Below are positions 19,441-27,702 of a DNA stretch of 64,000 nucleotides, piece by piece. The stretch lies in assembly GCF_004339015.1 (NCBI RefSeq), contig NZ_SMFQ01000003.1, positions 434,001 to 498,000 on the forward strand. The letters run 5' to 3'. Position numbers and translations under genes: made by a program. The notes beneath the pieces were generated by a model. The model was not told the origin of the DNA, did not search any database, and saw nothing but the letters and a program-made list of their open reading frames with translations. Positions within the stretch are counted from its first letter, which is position 1. Each line of letters begins with the position of its first letter. This DNA is from Cocleimonas flava (lineage in GTDB: Bacteria; Pseudomonadota; Gammaproteobacteria; Thiotrichales; Thiotrichaceae).

Positions 19441-20073
19441 ATGAATAATGAAAAACGCTATGAAATTTTCAGACGCTTTCGAGAAGCTAACCCACACCCA
19501 ACCACCGAACTGGAATTTGATTCCCCTTTTGAATTATTAGTTGCAGTTACGTTATCTGCGCAGGCAACCGATGTTAGTGTGAATAAAGCAACCGCAAAAC
19601 TATTTCCAGTGGCGAATACACCCGAAGCCATTTATGCCTTGGGAGAAGATGGCTTGAAGGAATACATCAAAACGATCGGTTTGTATAATAGCAAAGCTAA
19701 AAATGTGATTGCGGCTTGCAAAATGCTCATTGATCTTCATCACTCTGAAGTGCCTGACGATCGAGAAGCGTTAGAAGCATTACCCGGTGTTGGTCGAAAA
19801 ACCGCCAATGTGGTTTTAAATACCGCATTCGGACACCCCACAATGGCCGTCGATACACATATTTTTCGTGTATCCAATCGAACAGGAATCGCAAAAGGCA
19901 AAAATGTCGTTGAAGTCGAAAAAAAACTACTACACTTTGTGCCTAAAGAATTTCTAGTCGATGCACACCATTGGTTAATTTTACACGGGCGTTACATTTG
20001 TGTTGCGAGGAAACCCAGATGTGGCGCCTGTTTGATTAGTGATTTATGTGATTATAAAGAGAAAAATCTATGA
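19441..20073 (+). CDS. nth: Endonuclease III (DNA glycosylase/AP lyase)
   Basis: The 210-residue enzyme removes oxidised pyrimidines in base excision repair. The helix-hairpin-helix LPGVGRKTA carries catalytic Lys120, and Asp138 lies in AVDTHIFR. The iron-sulfur loop is complete with Cys187, Cys194, Cys197 and Cys203 (spacing 6-2-5). Length and motifs match E. coli Nth. The next gene, a 2-hydroxyacid dehydrogenase, overlaps its stop by four bases, which is an unusual partner for nth. The DUF1841 gene further down is a commoner neighbour. Confidence 0.97.
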   Translation: MNNEKRYEIFRRFREANPHPTTELEFDSPFELLVAVTLSAQATDVSVNKATAKLFPVANTPEAIYALGEDGLKEYIKTIGLYNSKAKNVIAACKMLIDLHHSEVPDDREALEALPGVGRKTANVVLNTAFGHPTMAVDTHIFRVSNRTGIAKGKNVVEVEKKLLHFVPKEFLVDAHHWLILHGRYICVARKPRCGACLISDLCDYKEKNL

Positions 20074-21074
20074 CTAACTCCACTTCATCCGACAACGCTC
20101 ATAATTTTCGTGTCGCCATATTAGATGAAACCACCTTTAATCCGGGAGATCTGGATTTAGAGGCTTTGGTTGAACTGGCTCAAGATTGTCAGCGTTACCC
20201 GAACACCAGCGCAGAGCAACGACTCGAACGCCTCGAAGGCATCGATGTTGCAATCGCTAATAAGGTTGTTTTTGATCGCGAATTATTAGCGCAATGCCCA
20301 CAATTAAAAGCCATTTTATTAACCGCTACCGGCATGGATAATATCGATCTTGAAGCCTGCGAAGAAATGGGAATCGCCACATACAATGTGACCAATTATG
20401 GGACTCCCTCTGTTGCCCAACATGTTTTAATGTTAATTCTAGCGTTATCGACCTCATTAAATGATTACCAGACAATGACGCGAAATGGCGGTTGGTCAAA
20501 GAGCGAACATTTCAGCAGCCTGCAATTCCCTATTCGTGAATTAGCAGGAAAAACTATTGGTCTCGTTGGTTACGGCACCTTAGCCAAAGGCGTCGAAAGA
20601 ATTGCCAGAGCATTTGACATGAATGTCCTGATTGCTGCTCGCGCAGGTGCAGACACTGTGCCAGATGGTCGTTTATTACTGGATGATTTATTACCCCTTG
20701 TTGATGTGCTGAGTCTGCATTGTCCACTCACAGCTGAGACCCATAAACTGATTAATCGCGAAGCTTTAGAAAAGATGAAATCAGATGCCATTTTAATCAA
20801 TACCGCCCGCGGTGCTGTGGTTGATAATGAAGAATTAGCGCAAGCACTGAGAGATGGTGTGATAGCTGGCGCAGGTATCGATGTACTAGAACAAGAACCG
20901 CCACCAGCAGATCACCCATTATTAGCTGCTGATATACCAAACCTGATTGTGACTCCACATGTTGCCTGGGCTGCCATTGAAGCGAGACAGCGCGTGGTAA
21001 ATAAGACTACGCAGAATCTTAGAGACTGGCTGTCTAAACAAGAGCAACCAGAAAACGAAACAGTGGAAACGTAG
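20070..21074 (+). CDS. D-isomer-specific 2-hydroxyacid dehydrogenase (glycerate/hydroxypyruvate dehydrogenase-like)
   Basis: The 334-residue enzyme has the family triad Arg247 (NTARGAVV), Glu276 (EQEPP) and His297 (TPHVAW), with the nucleotide loop GYGTLAKG at 167-174. The TPHVAWA ending of the triad is typical of the HprA-like glycerate dehydrogenase branch, which handles hydroxypyruvate and glycerate. It overlaps the end of nth by four bases (ATGA), so it is translated from the nth transcript. It is distinct from the 2-hydroxyacid dehydrogenase at 6866-7834. Confidence 0.87.
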   Translation: MTNSTSSDNAHNFRVAILDETTFNPGDLDLEALVELAQDCQRYPNTSAEQRLERLEGIDVAIANKVVFDRELLAQCPQLKAILLTATGMDNIDLEACEEMGIATYNVTNYGTPSVAQHVLMLILALSTSLNDYQTMTRNGGWSKSEHFSSLQFPIRELAGKTIGLVGYGTLAKGVERIARAFDMNVLIAARAGADTVPDGRLLLDDLLPLVDVLSLHCPLTAETHKLINREALEKMKSDAILINTARGAVVDNEELAQALRDGVIAGAGIDVLEQEPPPADHPLLAADIPNLIVTPHVAWAAIEARQRVVNKTTQNLRDWLSKQEQPENETVET

Positions 21075-21137
21075 CAGCAGGTAAGTAGTAATAAGCAAAC
21101 AGCAGGACAGCAGTAACGATAAAATTTATACCTAGTT

Positions 21138-21177
21138 ACATTTCGCTGTACCGATTCAATGCGGTATAGCGAAATGT
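21138..21177. other. Long hairpin between the dehydrogenase and SGNH hydrolase genes
   Basis: A 16-bp stem (21138-21153 with 21162-21177, one G-T wobble) closes on an 8-base loop. Neither side is followed by a clean T-run. It overlaps the GTG at 21176 that could start the next gene, which argues for the ATG at 21224. It may end the nth unit or stabilise the mRNA end. Confidence 0.6.
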
Positions 21178-21223
21178 GACTTTATTCACAGAACTCCGTC
21201 TGCATATAAGATATTTTGTCACT

Positions 21224-22096
21224 ATGGCTAAACGTCCGAATATCTGTGATTACCATGATGTCTATGAAGCAGAAGTGACAGACACTTTCTGTGACCCTAT
21301 TTTTAATAAACGCAACATCATTGCAGAAGGCGACTCCTGGTTCACTATTGGCGGTCAAAGCCTACAATACCCCTGGTTTACCAATATCCTATATACCTTG
21401 CGTTTTAGCGAAGAAGTGTTGATTCTGAATCTCGCTGAACCTGGCGACACCATCAAACATATCTCTTCGATGCCACGCGATCAGTCGTTTAAATTCGCCA
21501 TTGAAGAACATACTACGACCCCATGGGATGCGATAATTTTGAGTGCTGGGGGCAATGACCTCATCGATAAAGCACGCACTTTAATTAAAAATCGCTTAGA
21601 ACGGCAGGGAGAAACTATCCGTAAACCTGCCGATTATTGTAAACAGGTTGAAGTGAATAACTTTCTGCAAAATATCGAAAACCACTTCCGCCGTTTGGCG
21701 GCTATTCGTGGCAATCACGTCATTCCAATCGTCTTACATACCTACGATTACCCAACACCACGCGATGCACCTGCACGCTTCTTTGGCGTAGGTTTGCTTG
21801 GTCCCTGGCTTTATCCCTGTATGAAAAATGCCGAGATCCCAAAAACGGACTGGCAAACATTGAGTGATTATTTATTCGATCAACTCTCCGAGCGACTTTT
21901 GAGTCTGGAAAATGGTGTAAATCCTATCGCTAATTTTCACGTGGTTGATACGCGCCATCTACTCACGCGAGCTGCACTGGATAGCACAGGTGAAAGTGGC
22001 GACTGGATGAATGAGATTCATCCGAATAAAAAAGGCTATAAAAAAATTGCGCATAAAATTGAACAAAAGCTTAAAATGATCAACGCGATTCATTAA
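21224..22096 (+). CDS. SGNH/GDSL-type hydrolase
   Basis: About 290 residues from the ATG at 21224. A GTG at 21176 is in frame but falls inside a hairpin. The SGNH blocks are visible: AEGDSW (nucleophile Ser), a Gly in the block-II segment NLAEPGDT, GGND at the usual third block, and a final D-x-x-H in WMNEIHPNKKG. Such enzymes are esterases, lipases or acyl hydrolases. No signal peptide is seen, so it appears cytoplasmic. It is followed five bases later by the DUF1841 gene, so the two are likely co-transcribed. Confidence 0.78.
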   Translation: MAKRPNICDYHDVYEAEVTDTFCDPIFNKRNIIAEGDSWFTIGGQSLQYPWFTNILYTLRFSEEVLILNLAEPGDTIKHISSMPRDQSFKFAIEEHTTTPWDAIILSAGGNDLIDKARTLIKNRLERQGETIRKPADYCKQVEVNNFLQNIENHFRRLAAIRGNHVIPIVLHTYDYPTPRDAPARFFGVGLLGPWLYPCMKNAEIPKTDWQTLSDYLFDQLSERLLSLENGVNPIANFHVVDTRHLLTRAALDSTGESGDWMNEIHPNKKGYKKIAHKIEQKLKMINAIH

Positions 22097-22101
22097 ATTT
22101 T

Positions 22102-22599
22102 ATGGTAATTATGTCTTCTGACAACGCTTCAAATACAACTTCATCCGACCAATACGAACAACAACGCGAACAGCTGCGTCAGTTTTATTGCGATACCTGG
22201 GATAAACACCTCAAACAACAACAGACGCTGACCGACCTCGAACAGCAAGTCACCGCGGTCATCAAAGAGCACCCAGAATATCATGGCTTGTTAGAAAACA
22301 AAGAAGCCAGTGTTAACGCCGAATATTTGCCGGAGATGGGAGAAAATAATCCTTTTTTACACATGGGCATGCACTTGGGTATTCGAGAGCAAGTAACGAC
22401 TAACCGCCCTGTTGGCATCGCTGAACTTTATCAACGTTTGGTTGCCTTAAAAGGAGTACACGATACCGAGCATGAAATGATGGAATGTTTATCAGAAGCG
22501 ATGTGGCAGGCACAGCAGAATAATATCGCGCCTGATGAAAATAGCTATCTGGATTGTCTGGGTAAGATGGAAGAAAAGTTTCGGACGAATAAAGACTAA
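22102..22599 (+). CDS. DUF1841 family protein
   Basis: The 165-residue protein shows the DUF1841 pattern: an N-terminal FYCDTWDKH helix, the central NPFLHMGMHLGIREQ block, RPVGI, and the HxxEHEMMECL...WQAQ segment. The histidines and acidic residues are suggestive, but the family has no assigned function. It is often found next to nth in gamma- and betaproteobacteria, as here (three genes apart). A second ATG at 22111 gives an equally good start. The protein is soluble and rich in Gln and Glu. Confidence 0.8.
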   Translation: MVIMSSDNASNTTSSDQYEQQREQLRQFYCDTWDKHLKQQQTLTDLEQQVTAVIKEHPEYHGLLENKEASVNAEYLPEMGENNPFLHMGMHLGIREQVTTNRPVGIAELYQRLVALKGVHDTEHEMMECLSEAMWQAQQNNIAPDENSYLDCLGKMEEKFRTNKD

Positions 22600-22665
22600 A
22601 CTCATTCACCTCCATTGAAAATTGTATTCGTTGTAACCTTAAATCTAACTAAGCGATATGCAAAC

Positions 22666-23118
22666 ATGACACACACTAAAACAATCACACGTTGTAGCTT
22701 TTATGCACTTTCATTATTGATAATTAGTGCTTGTTCTAGTTCATCCAGTACAACGACTGATTCCGCTAAAAGCAAAGTAGATGACGCTATTCCAGTCAGT
22801 GTTGAACAAAAAATCGAGACGGGCATTGTTTTAGCCGTCAGAATTATAGAGGTAGCACCAGAACCGATTCACTCCTACGGTAATGTTGGTGTGAATGTAG
22901 ATTCAAGTGGAACCTCGGGAATTCAGGGATCTATTGATCTAAAAACCTTAAGCACCCTCTACCGCAACGCGACCAAAGACAAAACCGCGCAAGAATTAAT
23001 CGTTAAAAAAGATATGGGTGAAACGGTAGCAATTACACAATCAACCAAAGAAATTTTTAAAGTTGGCGATCGAATAAAAGTGCTTAAAAGGGATGGAAAA
23101 GCGGTTGTTATTCACTAA
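22666..23118 (+). CDS. Outer-membrane-type lipoprotein of unknown role
   Basis: About 150 residues from the ATG at 22666; the TTG reading from 22615 is unsupported. A lipoprotein signal ends in LLIISAC, followed by a Ser/Thr-rich linker. The mature part includes a Gly/Ser/Val stretch (GNVGVNVDSSGTSG) and ends with an ETVAITQ...FKVGDRIKVL...V segment, which resembles the C-terminal strand module of SlyB/PcP-type lipoproteins. No Asp follows the Cys, so outer-membrane sorting is expected. It is the last plus-strand gene before the palindrome at 23149. Confidence 0.65.
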   Translation: MTHTKTITRCSFYALSLLIISACSSSSSTTTDSAKSKVDDAIPVSVEQKIETGIVLAVRIIEVAPEPIHSYGNVGVNVDSSGTSGIQGSIDLKTLSTLYRNATKDKTAQELIVKKDMGETVAITQSTKEIFKVGDRIKVLKRDGKAVVIH

Positions 23119-23148
23119 CTCATTATTTTAGCTATAGACCATAAAACA

Positions 23149-23212
23149 AAAAGCCACCTCCCCACTTACAGGCACTTTTTAAAAAAACGCCTGTAAGAGG
23201 GGAGGTGGCTTA
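23149..23212. repeat. Dispersed C-rich repeat, full palindrome (left boundary of the 23-26 kb island)
   Basis: The C arm (AAGCCACCTCCCCACTTACA, then GGCACTTTTT) and G arm pair over about 26 bp with an A/T-rich turn. One mismatch marks the arms: the left has CCACTT, the right arm reads CCTCTT on its complement. The same element, inverted, occurs at 26287-26349. It could act as a bidirectional terminator between convergent genes. Confidence 0.9.
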
Positions 23213-23235
23213 AGACTATTTATCTAATCTAAAGC

Positions 23236-25248
23236 TTAACTACTGTGTCTCAACTCTAGATAACGCCTGCGTAATAAGGCGATCACGCCAAGTAACAATA
23301 AACCTAAGAAGTTCATGCTACCGCCCTTTTTCGTGGTTTCATCATCAGTAGAATCTGATGCATCGCTAGACGATTTCGATGGATCTAAAGGAAACTCATC
23401 TTCATCGTCTGAAACACCGTCATTATCGTCATCAGTATCCGCATTGTTACCTACTCCATCACCGTCAGTATCAACCGACTCAGAAGCATCTAAAGCAAAC
23501 GCATCATCTCTGTCTGGTACATTATCACCATCATCATCAGTGTCGGCATTATTACCTGTTCCATCACCATCGGTATCTATCGACTCAGTCGCATCTAAGG
23601 CAAATGCATCATCAACATCCGGGACATTATCGTTATCATCATCGAGGTCAGCATTATTACCCGTGCCATCACCATCGGTATCGACTGATTCATTTTTATC
23701 TAATGGAAAAGCATCATCTATATCAGCAACACCGTCATTATCGTCGTCGTCATCAGCCAAATTGCTTATACCATCACCGTCAGTATCTAATGATTCAGTT
23801 GGACCAAGTGGGAATGCATCGTTTATATCAAGTACTCCATCACCATCATCATCTGTATCCGCATTATTTCCTGTTCCATCGCCATCAGTATCTACTGATT
23901 CATTCTTATCTAATGGGAAAGCATCATTAGCGTCAGGAACATTATCGCCATCATCATCTGCATCGACACCATCATCACACATACCATCATTATCTGTGTC
24001 TAGTGGAACTGACGTGTTATCTAAACTATCCGTACCACAGATACCTTCATCAACATCAGAGAAAGTATCGTTATCATCATCAGCGTCGACGCCAGCATCA
24101 CATAGTTTATCGTTATCAGTATCCGTTGGCGTATCTGAAATATTGAGTGGGTCAGAGCCACACGTAGCTTCATCAAAGTCGGAGAAGCCATCATCATCAT
24201 CGTCTAAATCAATGATATCTATCTGGGCAGTTAATGTATCTAACTGCGCATTCATCACATCTACTTTTTGCTTTAATAATGCTGCAGCGGCAATTTGATC
24301 TTCGACGACAGAATAATCATTAAGTCGTTCGAGGGTTAAAATATCAGTAGCATCTATTGCCCCAGCTACATTAGCAATACGACGTAATAAAGTAGCCTTA
24401 CCTACCGAAACGGTATTTACCTCAAATTCACTTGAGGAACCAATAGCAATACTGTTACCTAGGTCATTAGCAGGGTTTGCTGTACCAAACATAAGGGCTG
24501 ACTGAACTTCAAAATCTACATCAGGGTCACATATAAAAGAACAGGTGTAATTGCCTCCTGAGAAAACGCAAGTTGCAGGGTCTTGTACCGGAGTTATAAA
24601 TGGTTGACCGATTGGAATTGTTCCTGTCACAGGTGGTAGATTATCGGGAGCTGGAGAAAAAATATTTGCAGGAACAGAACAATCATAAGAGGGAACCACA
24701 CCATCTAGAGCAGTTACTAATCTAGTTTTATCTTTAGTAACTGATTTTACTTGTATATCAAAATAAGACGGCTCTGTATCTCTAGATGAATTTGCTTCAA
24801 GATTCCAGCTTTGCCCTAAACCAGCAGCTGCAGCCGTATCTGTCATACGAATGCGTAGATTATTCTCTTTTAGTCTAAGTGTGTCGCCATTGAATACTTC
24901 ACCATCGGCACAATCAAATCCAATACAGGCTGATGCATCAGGGGTAGAACAACTGTATTCACAAGTAAAAACCCCAGCAACTGTTGTACATGCAATTGGG
25001 GTCGCAATTATTAATGGATCACCTACGGGTATTACTGATCCAACTGAACTTGTATCAAAAGAATTTGTTGTAGAATCATAAGGCAGTGTAACCCCTGCGC
25101 TACAATCATAAGCTGGGGCAGTGCCATCACTCACATTATTGAGTATTAAATCATCATTAATAACTTGATCGGCTATTGCGCCATAAAAGGGGATAAGTAA
25201 TAGCAGTAGGCAAATTTTTATTTGTATTACTTTATTGTAAAATAACAT
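23236..25248 (-). CDS. Secreted TSP3-repeat protein with GlyGly-CTERM sorting tail
   Basis: The 670-residue protein starts with a signal peptide (to about 27). Residues 28-35 and 108-180 form a module (DQVINDDLI, then FDCADGEVFNGDTLRLKE) shared with the downstream gene. Two similar four-cysteine inserts of about 55-60 residues, at about 44-101 and 185-241, interrupt it. A short coiled region (about 305-345) precedes an array of thrombospondin type-3-like calcium repeats (DTDGDGTGNNADTDDDGD pattern) from 348 to 615. The end, GGSMNFLGL...RRR at 642-662, is a GlyGly-CTERM signal, processed by rhombosortase after type II export. Function unknown; surface or released adhesin-like role is inference. 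Confidence 0.85.
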   Translation of the reverse strand: MLFYNKVIQIKICLLLLLIPFYGAIADQVINDDLILNNVSDGTAPAYDCSAGVTLPYDSTTNSFDTSSVGSVIPVGDPLIIATPIACTTVAGVFTCEYSCSTPDASACIGFDCADGEVFNGDTLRLKENNLRIRMTDTAAAAGLGQSWNLEANSSRDTEPSYFDIQVKSVTKDKTRLVTALDGVVPSYDCSVPANIFSPAPDNLPPVTGTIPIGQPFITPVQDPATCVFSGGNYTCSFICDPDVDFEVQSALMFGTANPANDLGNSIAIGSSSEFEVNTVSVGKATLLRRIANVAGAIDATDILTLERLNDYSVVEDQIAAAALLKQKVDVMNAQLDTLTAQIDIIDLDDDDDGFSDFDEATCGSDPLNISDTPTDTDNDKLCDAGVDADDDNDTFSDVDEGICGTDSLDNTSVPLDTDNDGMCDDGVDADDDGDNVPDANDAFPLDKNESVDTDGDGTGNNADTDDDGDGVLDINDAFPLGPTESLDTDGDGISNLADDDDDNDGVADIDDAFPLDKNESVDTDGDGTGNNADLDDDNDNVPDVDDAFALDATESIDTDGDGTGNNADTDDDGDNVPDRDDAFALDASESVDTDGDGVGNNADTDDDNDGVSDDEDEFPLDPSKSSSDASDSTDDETTKKGGSMNFLGLLLLGVIALLRRRYLELRHSS

Positions 25249-25352
25249 CTGTATTCTCCATTCTCTCTTTGAATTTTCTGCTCTTTTTTATACCCTTATC
25301 GATATGTTTTTTAATCGATGAGAGAAAAAAGAAACGTTATATAAGCTGTCGT

Positions 25353-25967
25353 TTATAAATTATCGACGCGCGTAACGAGAGCATTCAAACGAGTTGTGAG
25401 AGTCGTTATTTCATCTTGTAACGTAGTGAGTTCAGTATCAAAAGCAGTAATCTGTGCGTTAACTGCTGCAGTAGCTGTTGTTGTAAAAGCATCAAACTGC
25501 GCTTTATTAACTGCATCCGTTGGCATTGTGGCTGGTGCGACATGAATAATGCGTCGTTCACTACCCGTTGAACCAACTGAAACAGTATCATCGACCAATT
25601 CTGCATCAGCACCCAAGGCAACACCACCATTGCTAGCAGCGCTCAATCTTAAAACTGCTTTGCCGGCATCTACATCAGTAATAGAAAATATACTGATATT
25701 ATCAGTATCGTTAGAAACTCCCATGAGCCAGTCATTTGTTGGGAATGATGCAGAAGTACTAGTATCCTGAAAACGGATTTGTGGGTTAGTTGCTTTGAGT
25801 CTGATGGTGTCAAAATCAAATTCTTCATTTTCGATACATTCAGCGCCTACACAAAGACTACTTTGCACTATTAGGTCATCTGAAATGACTTGATCGGCTT
25901 GGATAGGTAACCCAAATGACAATGGAACAAGCACTAGCGTACTTAGAAATTTTGATTTAATTTTCAT
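25353..25967 (-). CDS. Secreted protein, short relative of the TSP3 protein
   Basis: About 204 residues from the ATG at 25967. A signal peptide ends near Ala24 (PIQADQVISDDL). The mature N-terminus matches the conserved module (SLCVGAECIENEEFDFDTIRLK, then QIRFQDTSTSASFP) also found, in interrupted form, in the next gene. The C-terminus from about 160 is a Thr/Leu heptad coiled coil (TTLQDEITTLTTRLNAL). There is no calcium array and no sorting tail. The pattern resembles secreted fibre-like proteins of marine gammaproteobacteria that trimerise through the coil. It lies 104 bases upstream of the TSP3 gene and is probably co-transcribed. Confidence 0.75.
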   Translation of the reverse strand: MKIKSKFLSTLVLVPLSFGLPIQADQVISDDLIVQSSLCVGAECIENEEFDFDTIRLKATNPQIRFQDTSTSASFPTNDWLMGVSNDTDNISIFSITDVDAGKAVLRLSAASNGGVALGADAELVDDTVSVGSTGSERRIIHVAPATMPTDAVNKAQFDAFTTTATAAVNAQITAFDTELTTLQDEITTLTTRLNALVTRVDNL

Positions 25968-26286
25968 TATTATCTTCTCTTTATCTCGCAAAAAAATTTA
26001 TAGTTTGATTCTCTTTCCTTTCACTATAAACAGCTGGCTCATATTGAAATCATCTGTATTTTTATTTTTATTAATAAGTAAGTATGAGCTTTAAATATAG
26101 ATATAGCACAAAAGCTATATAAAAACTGTTATTTATCTATTGCATGTAAATTAATAAAAATAGAGTAATACTGAATATACAGATAAGAATAATTTAAAAA
26201 GAATGACTTAAACTGATAGTTAATAAACTACTTAGAAACGATAGAGAAACAAGCGTAATACTATTTAGATTTAAATTACCCATAAA
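25968..26286. other. AT-rich gap upstream of the secreted-protein pair
   Basis: This gene-free stretch is strikingly A/T-rich compared with its neighbours. It holds a small hairpin (ATATAGC, 26101-26107, pairing with 26114-26120) and otherwise nothing I can assign. It must contain the promoter of the two secreted-protein genes. The AT richness is in line with a horizontally acquired or silenced region. Confidence 0.5.
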
Positions 26287-26349
26287 AAAAGCCACCTCCC
26301 CTCTTACAGGCACTTTTTAAAAAGTACCTGTAAGTGGGGAGGTGGCTTA
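26287..26349. repeat. Dispersed C-rich repeat, full palindrome (right boundary of the island)
   Basis: A near-perfect palindrome of about 60 bp: AAGCCACCTCCCCTCTTACA at left, complement of AAGCCACCTCCCCACTTACA at right. The arm-specific base (CTCTT versus CACTT) shows that this is the inverted copy of the element at 23149-23212. It lies 20 bases after the hisD stop. Confidence 0.9.
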
Positions 26350-26369
26350 AATTAAGCTGAACTGGTTAT

Positions 26370-27665
26370 TTACTTGATTCGATACTCAGCAGAACGCGCA
26401 TGAGCCGTTAAGCCTTCGCCATGAGCCAATGTCGAAGCGATCTTACCCAACTCGGATGCACCATCGGCAGAACAACCAATCAGTGAAGAGCGCTTCTGGA
26501 AATCATAAACCCCTAACGGTGATGAGAAACGAGCAGTTCTTGATGTTGGCAGTACATGATTCGGACCAGCGCAGTAATCACCTAAGGCTTCAGCCGTGTA
26601 ACGACCCATAAAGATCGCACCAGCGTGTTTAATGCGCTTAGCCACTTCTTCTGCATTATCGACAGAAAGCTCTAAATGCTCAGGAGCAATATAGTTCGCT
26701 ATCTCGATTGCATCATCCATATCTTTCGCCTGAATAACCGCACCACGGCCTTGTAATGACGCCTTGATGATATCGGCTCGTGGCATCTCTTCAATCAACT
26801 TGTCGATGCTTTGCATAACGCTTTCGATGAAATCCGCATCCGGTGAAACCAGAATAGATTGTGCATCTTCGTCATGTTCCGCTTGCGAGAATAAATCCAT
26901 CGCAATCCAGTCTGGATCTGTCTTGCCGTCACAAACCACTAAAATCTCAGATGGACCTGCGATCATATCGATACCCACGGTGCCAAATACCATGCGTTTT
27001 GCTGTCGCCACATAGATATTACCCGGGCCAACGATTTTATCAACCTGCGGTACAGTTTCGGTACCATACGCCAATGCAGCAACTGCCTGAGCACCACCAA
27101 TCGAGAATACACGATCGACATTGGATATCGCAGCAGCAGCAAATACTAATTCGTTTACTTCATCATCAGGCGTCGGTACAACCATGATTAACTCAGGTAC
27201 ACCCGCAACCTTTGCAGGTATCGCATTCATCAATACTGATGAAGGATAAGCGGCTTTACCACCGGGTACATAGAGACCCACTTTGTCTAACGCAGTAACT
27301 TGCTGACCTAGCACCGTACCATCTTCTTCGGTGTAGCTCCATGAATCCATGGTTTGGTGTTCAGCATAGCTTTTGATGCGGGCTGCTGCTTTTTCTAAAG
27401 CCGTTCTTTGCTCTGCGGTAATATTTTCAAGTGCTTCCTGTAAGCGAGATTGTGGAATCTCTAACTCTGCAAATGAGGTTGCCTGCATGCGATCAAATTT
27501 ATTGGTGTATTCAATGACTGCTTTATCACCATTAGATTTAACATCGGCCAAGATTCCGTTAACCGTTTCGATAACACTATGATCAGACTCACTATCCCAT
27601 GCCAGACGCTTATCAAGCTTCTTCCAGAAATCAGTTTCGTTTGTGTTTAATCGTTGGATATCCAT
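26370..27665 (-). CDS. hisD: Histidinol dehydrogenase
   Basis: The 431-residue zinc enzyme oxidises histidinol to histidine in two NAD steps. Family motifs are clear: the [13 protein letters not shown] segment, [13 protein letters not shown], the metal-region [17 protein letters not shown], and the [11 protein letters not shown] signature. The length is standard. It is the last gene of a minus-strand run that reads murA-hisG-aroG-hisD; a palindromic repeat follows its stop. hisC, which often follows hisD, is absent here. Confidence 0.97.
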   Translation of the reverse strand: MDIQRLNTNETDFWKKLDKRLAWDSESDHSVIETVNGILADVKSNGDKAVIEYTNKFDRMQATSFAELEIPQSRLQEALENITAEQRTALEKAAARIKSYAEHQTMDSWSYTEEDGTVLGQQVTALDKVGLYVPGGKAAYPSSVLMNAIPAKVAGVPELIMVVPTPDDEVNELVFAAAAISNVDRVFSIGGAQAVAALAYGTETVPQVDKIVGPGNIYVATAKRMVFGTVGIDMIAGPSEILVVCDGKTDPDWIAMDLFSQAEHDEDAQSILVSPDADFIESVMQSIDKLIEEMPRADIIKASLQGRGAVIQAKDMDDAIEIANYIAPEHLELSVDNAEEVAKRIKHAGAIFMGRYTAEALGDYCAGPNHVLPTSRTARFSSPLGVYDFQKRSSLIGCSADGASELGKIASTLAHGEGLTAHARSAEYRIK

Positions 27666-27702
27666 AATATTTCTTCTGTTTTATACGTTTCAGTATGTAT
27701 TT

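Noticed and set aside
23315-24298. A long Ser-rich plus-strand ORF opposite the TSP3 array
   Set aside because: It is the mirror of Asp/Gly-rich calcium repeats; low complexity keeps the other frames open. No start site or domain.
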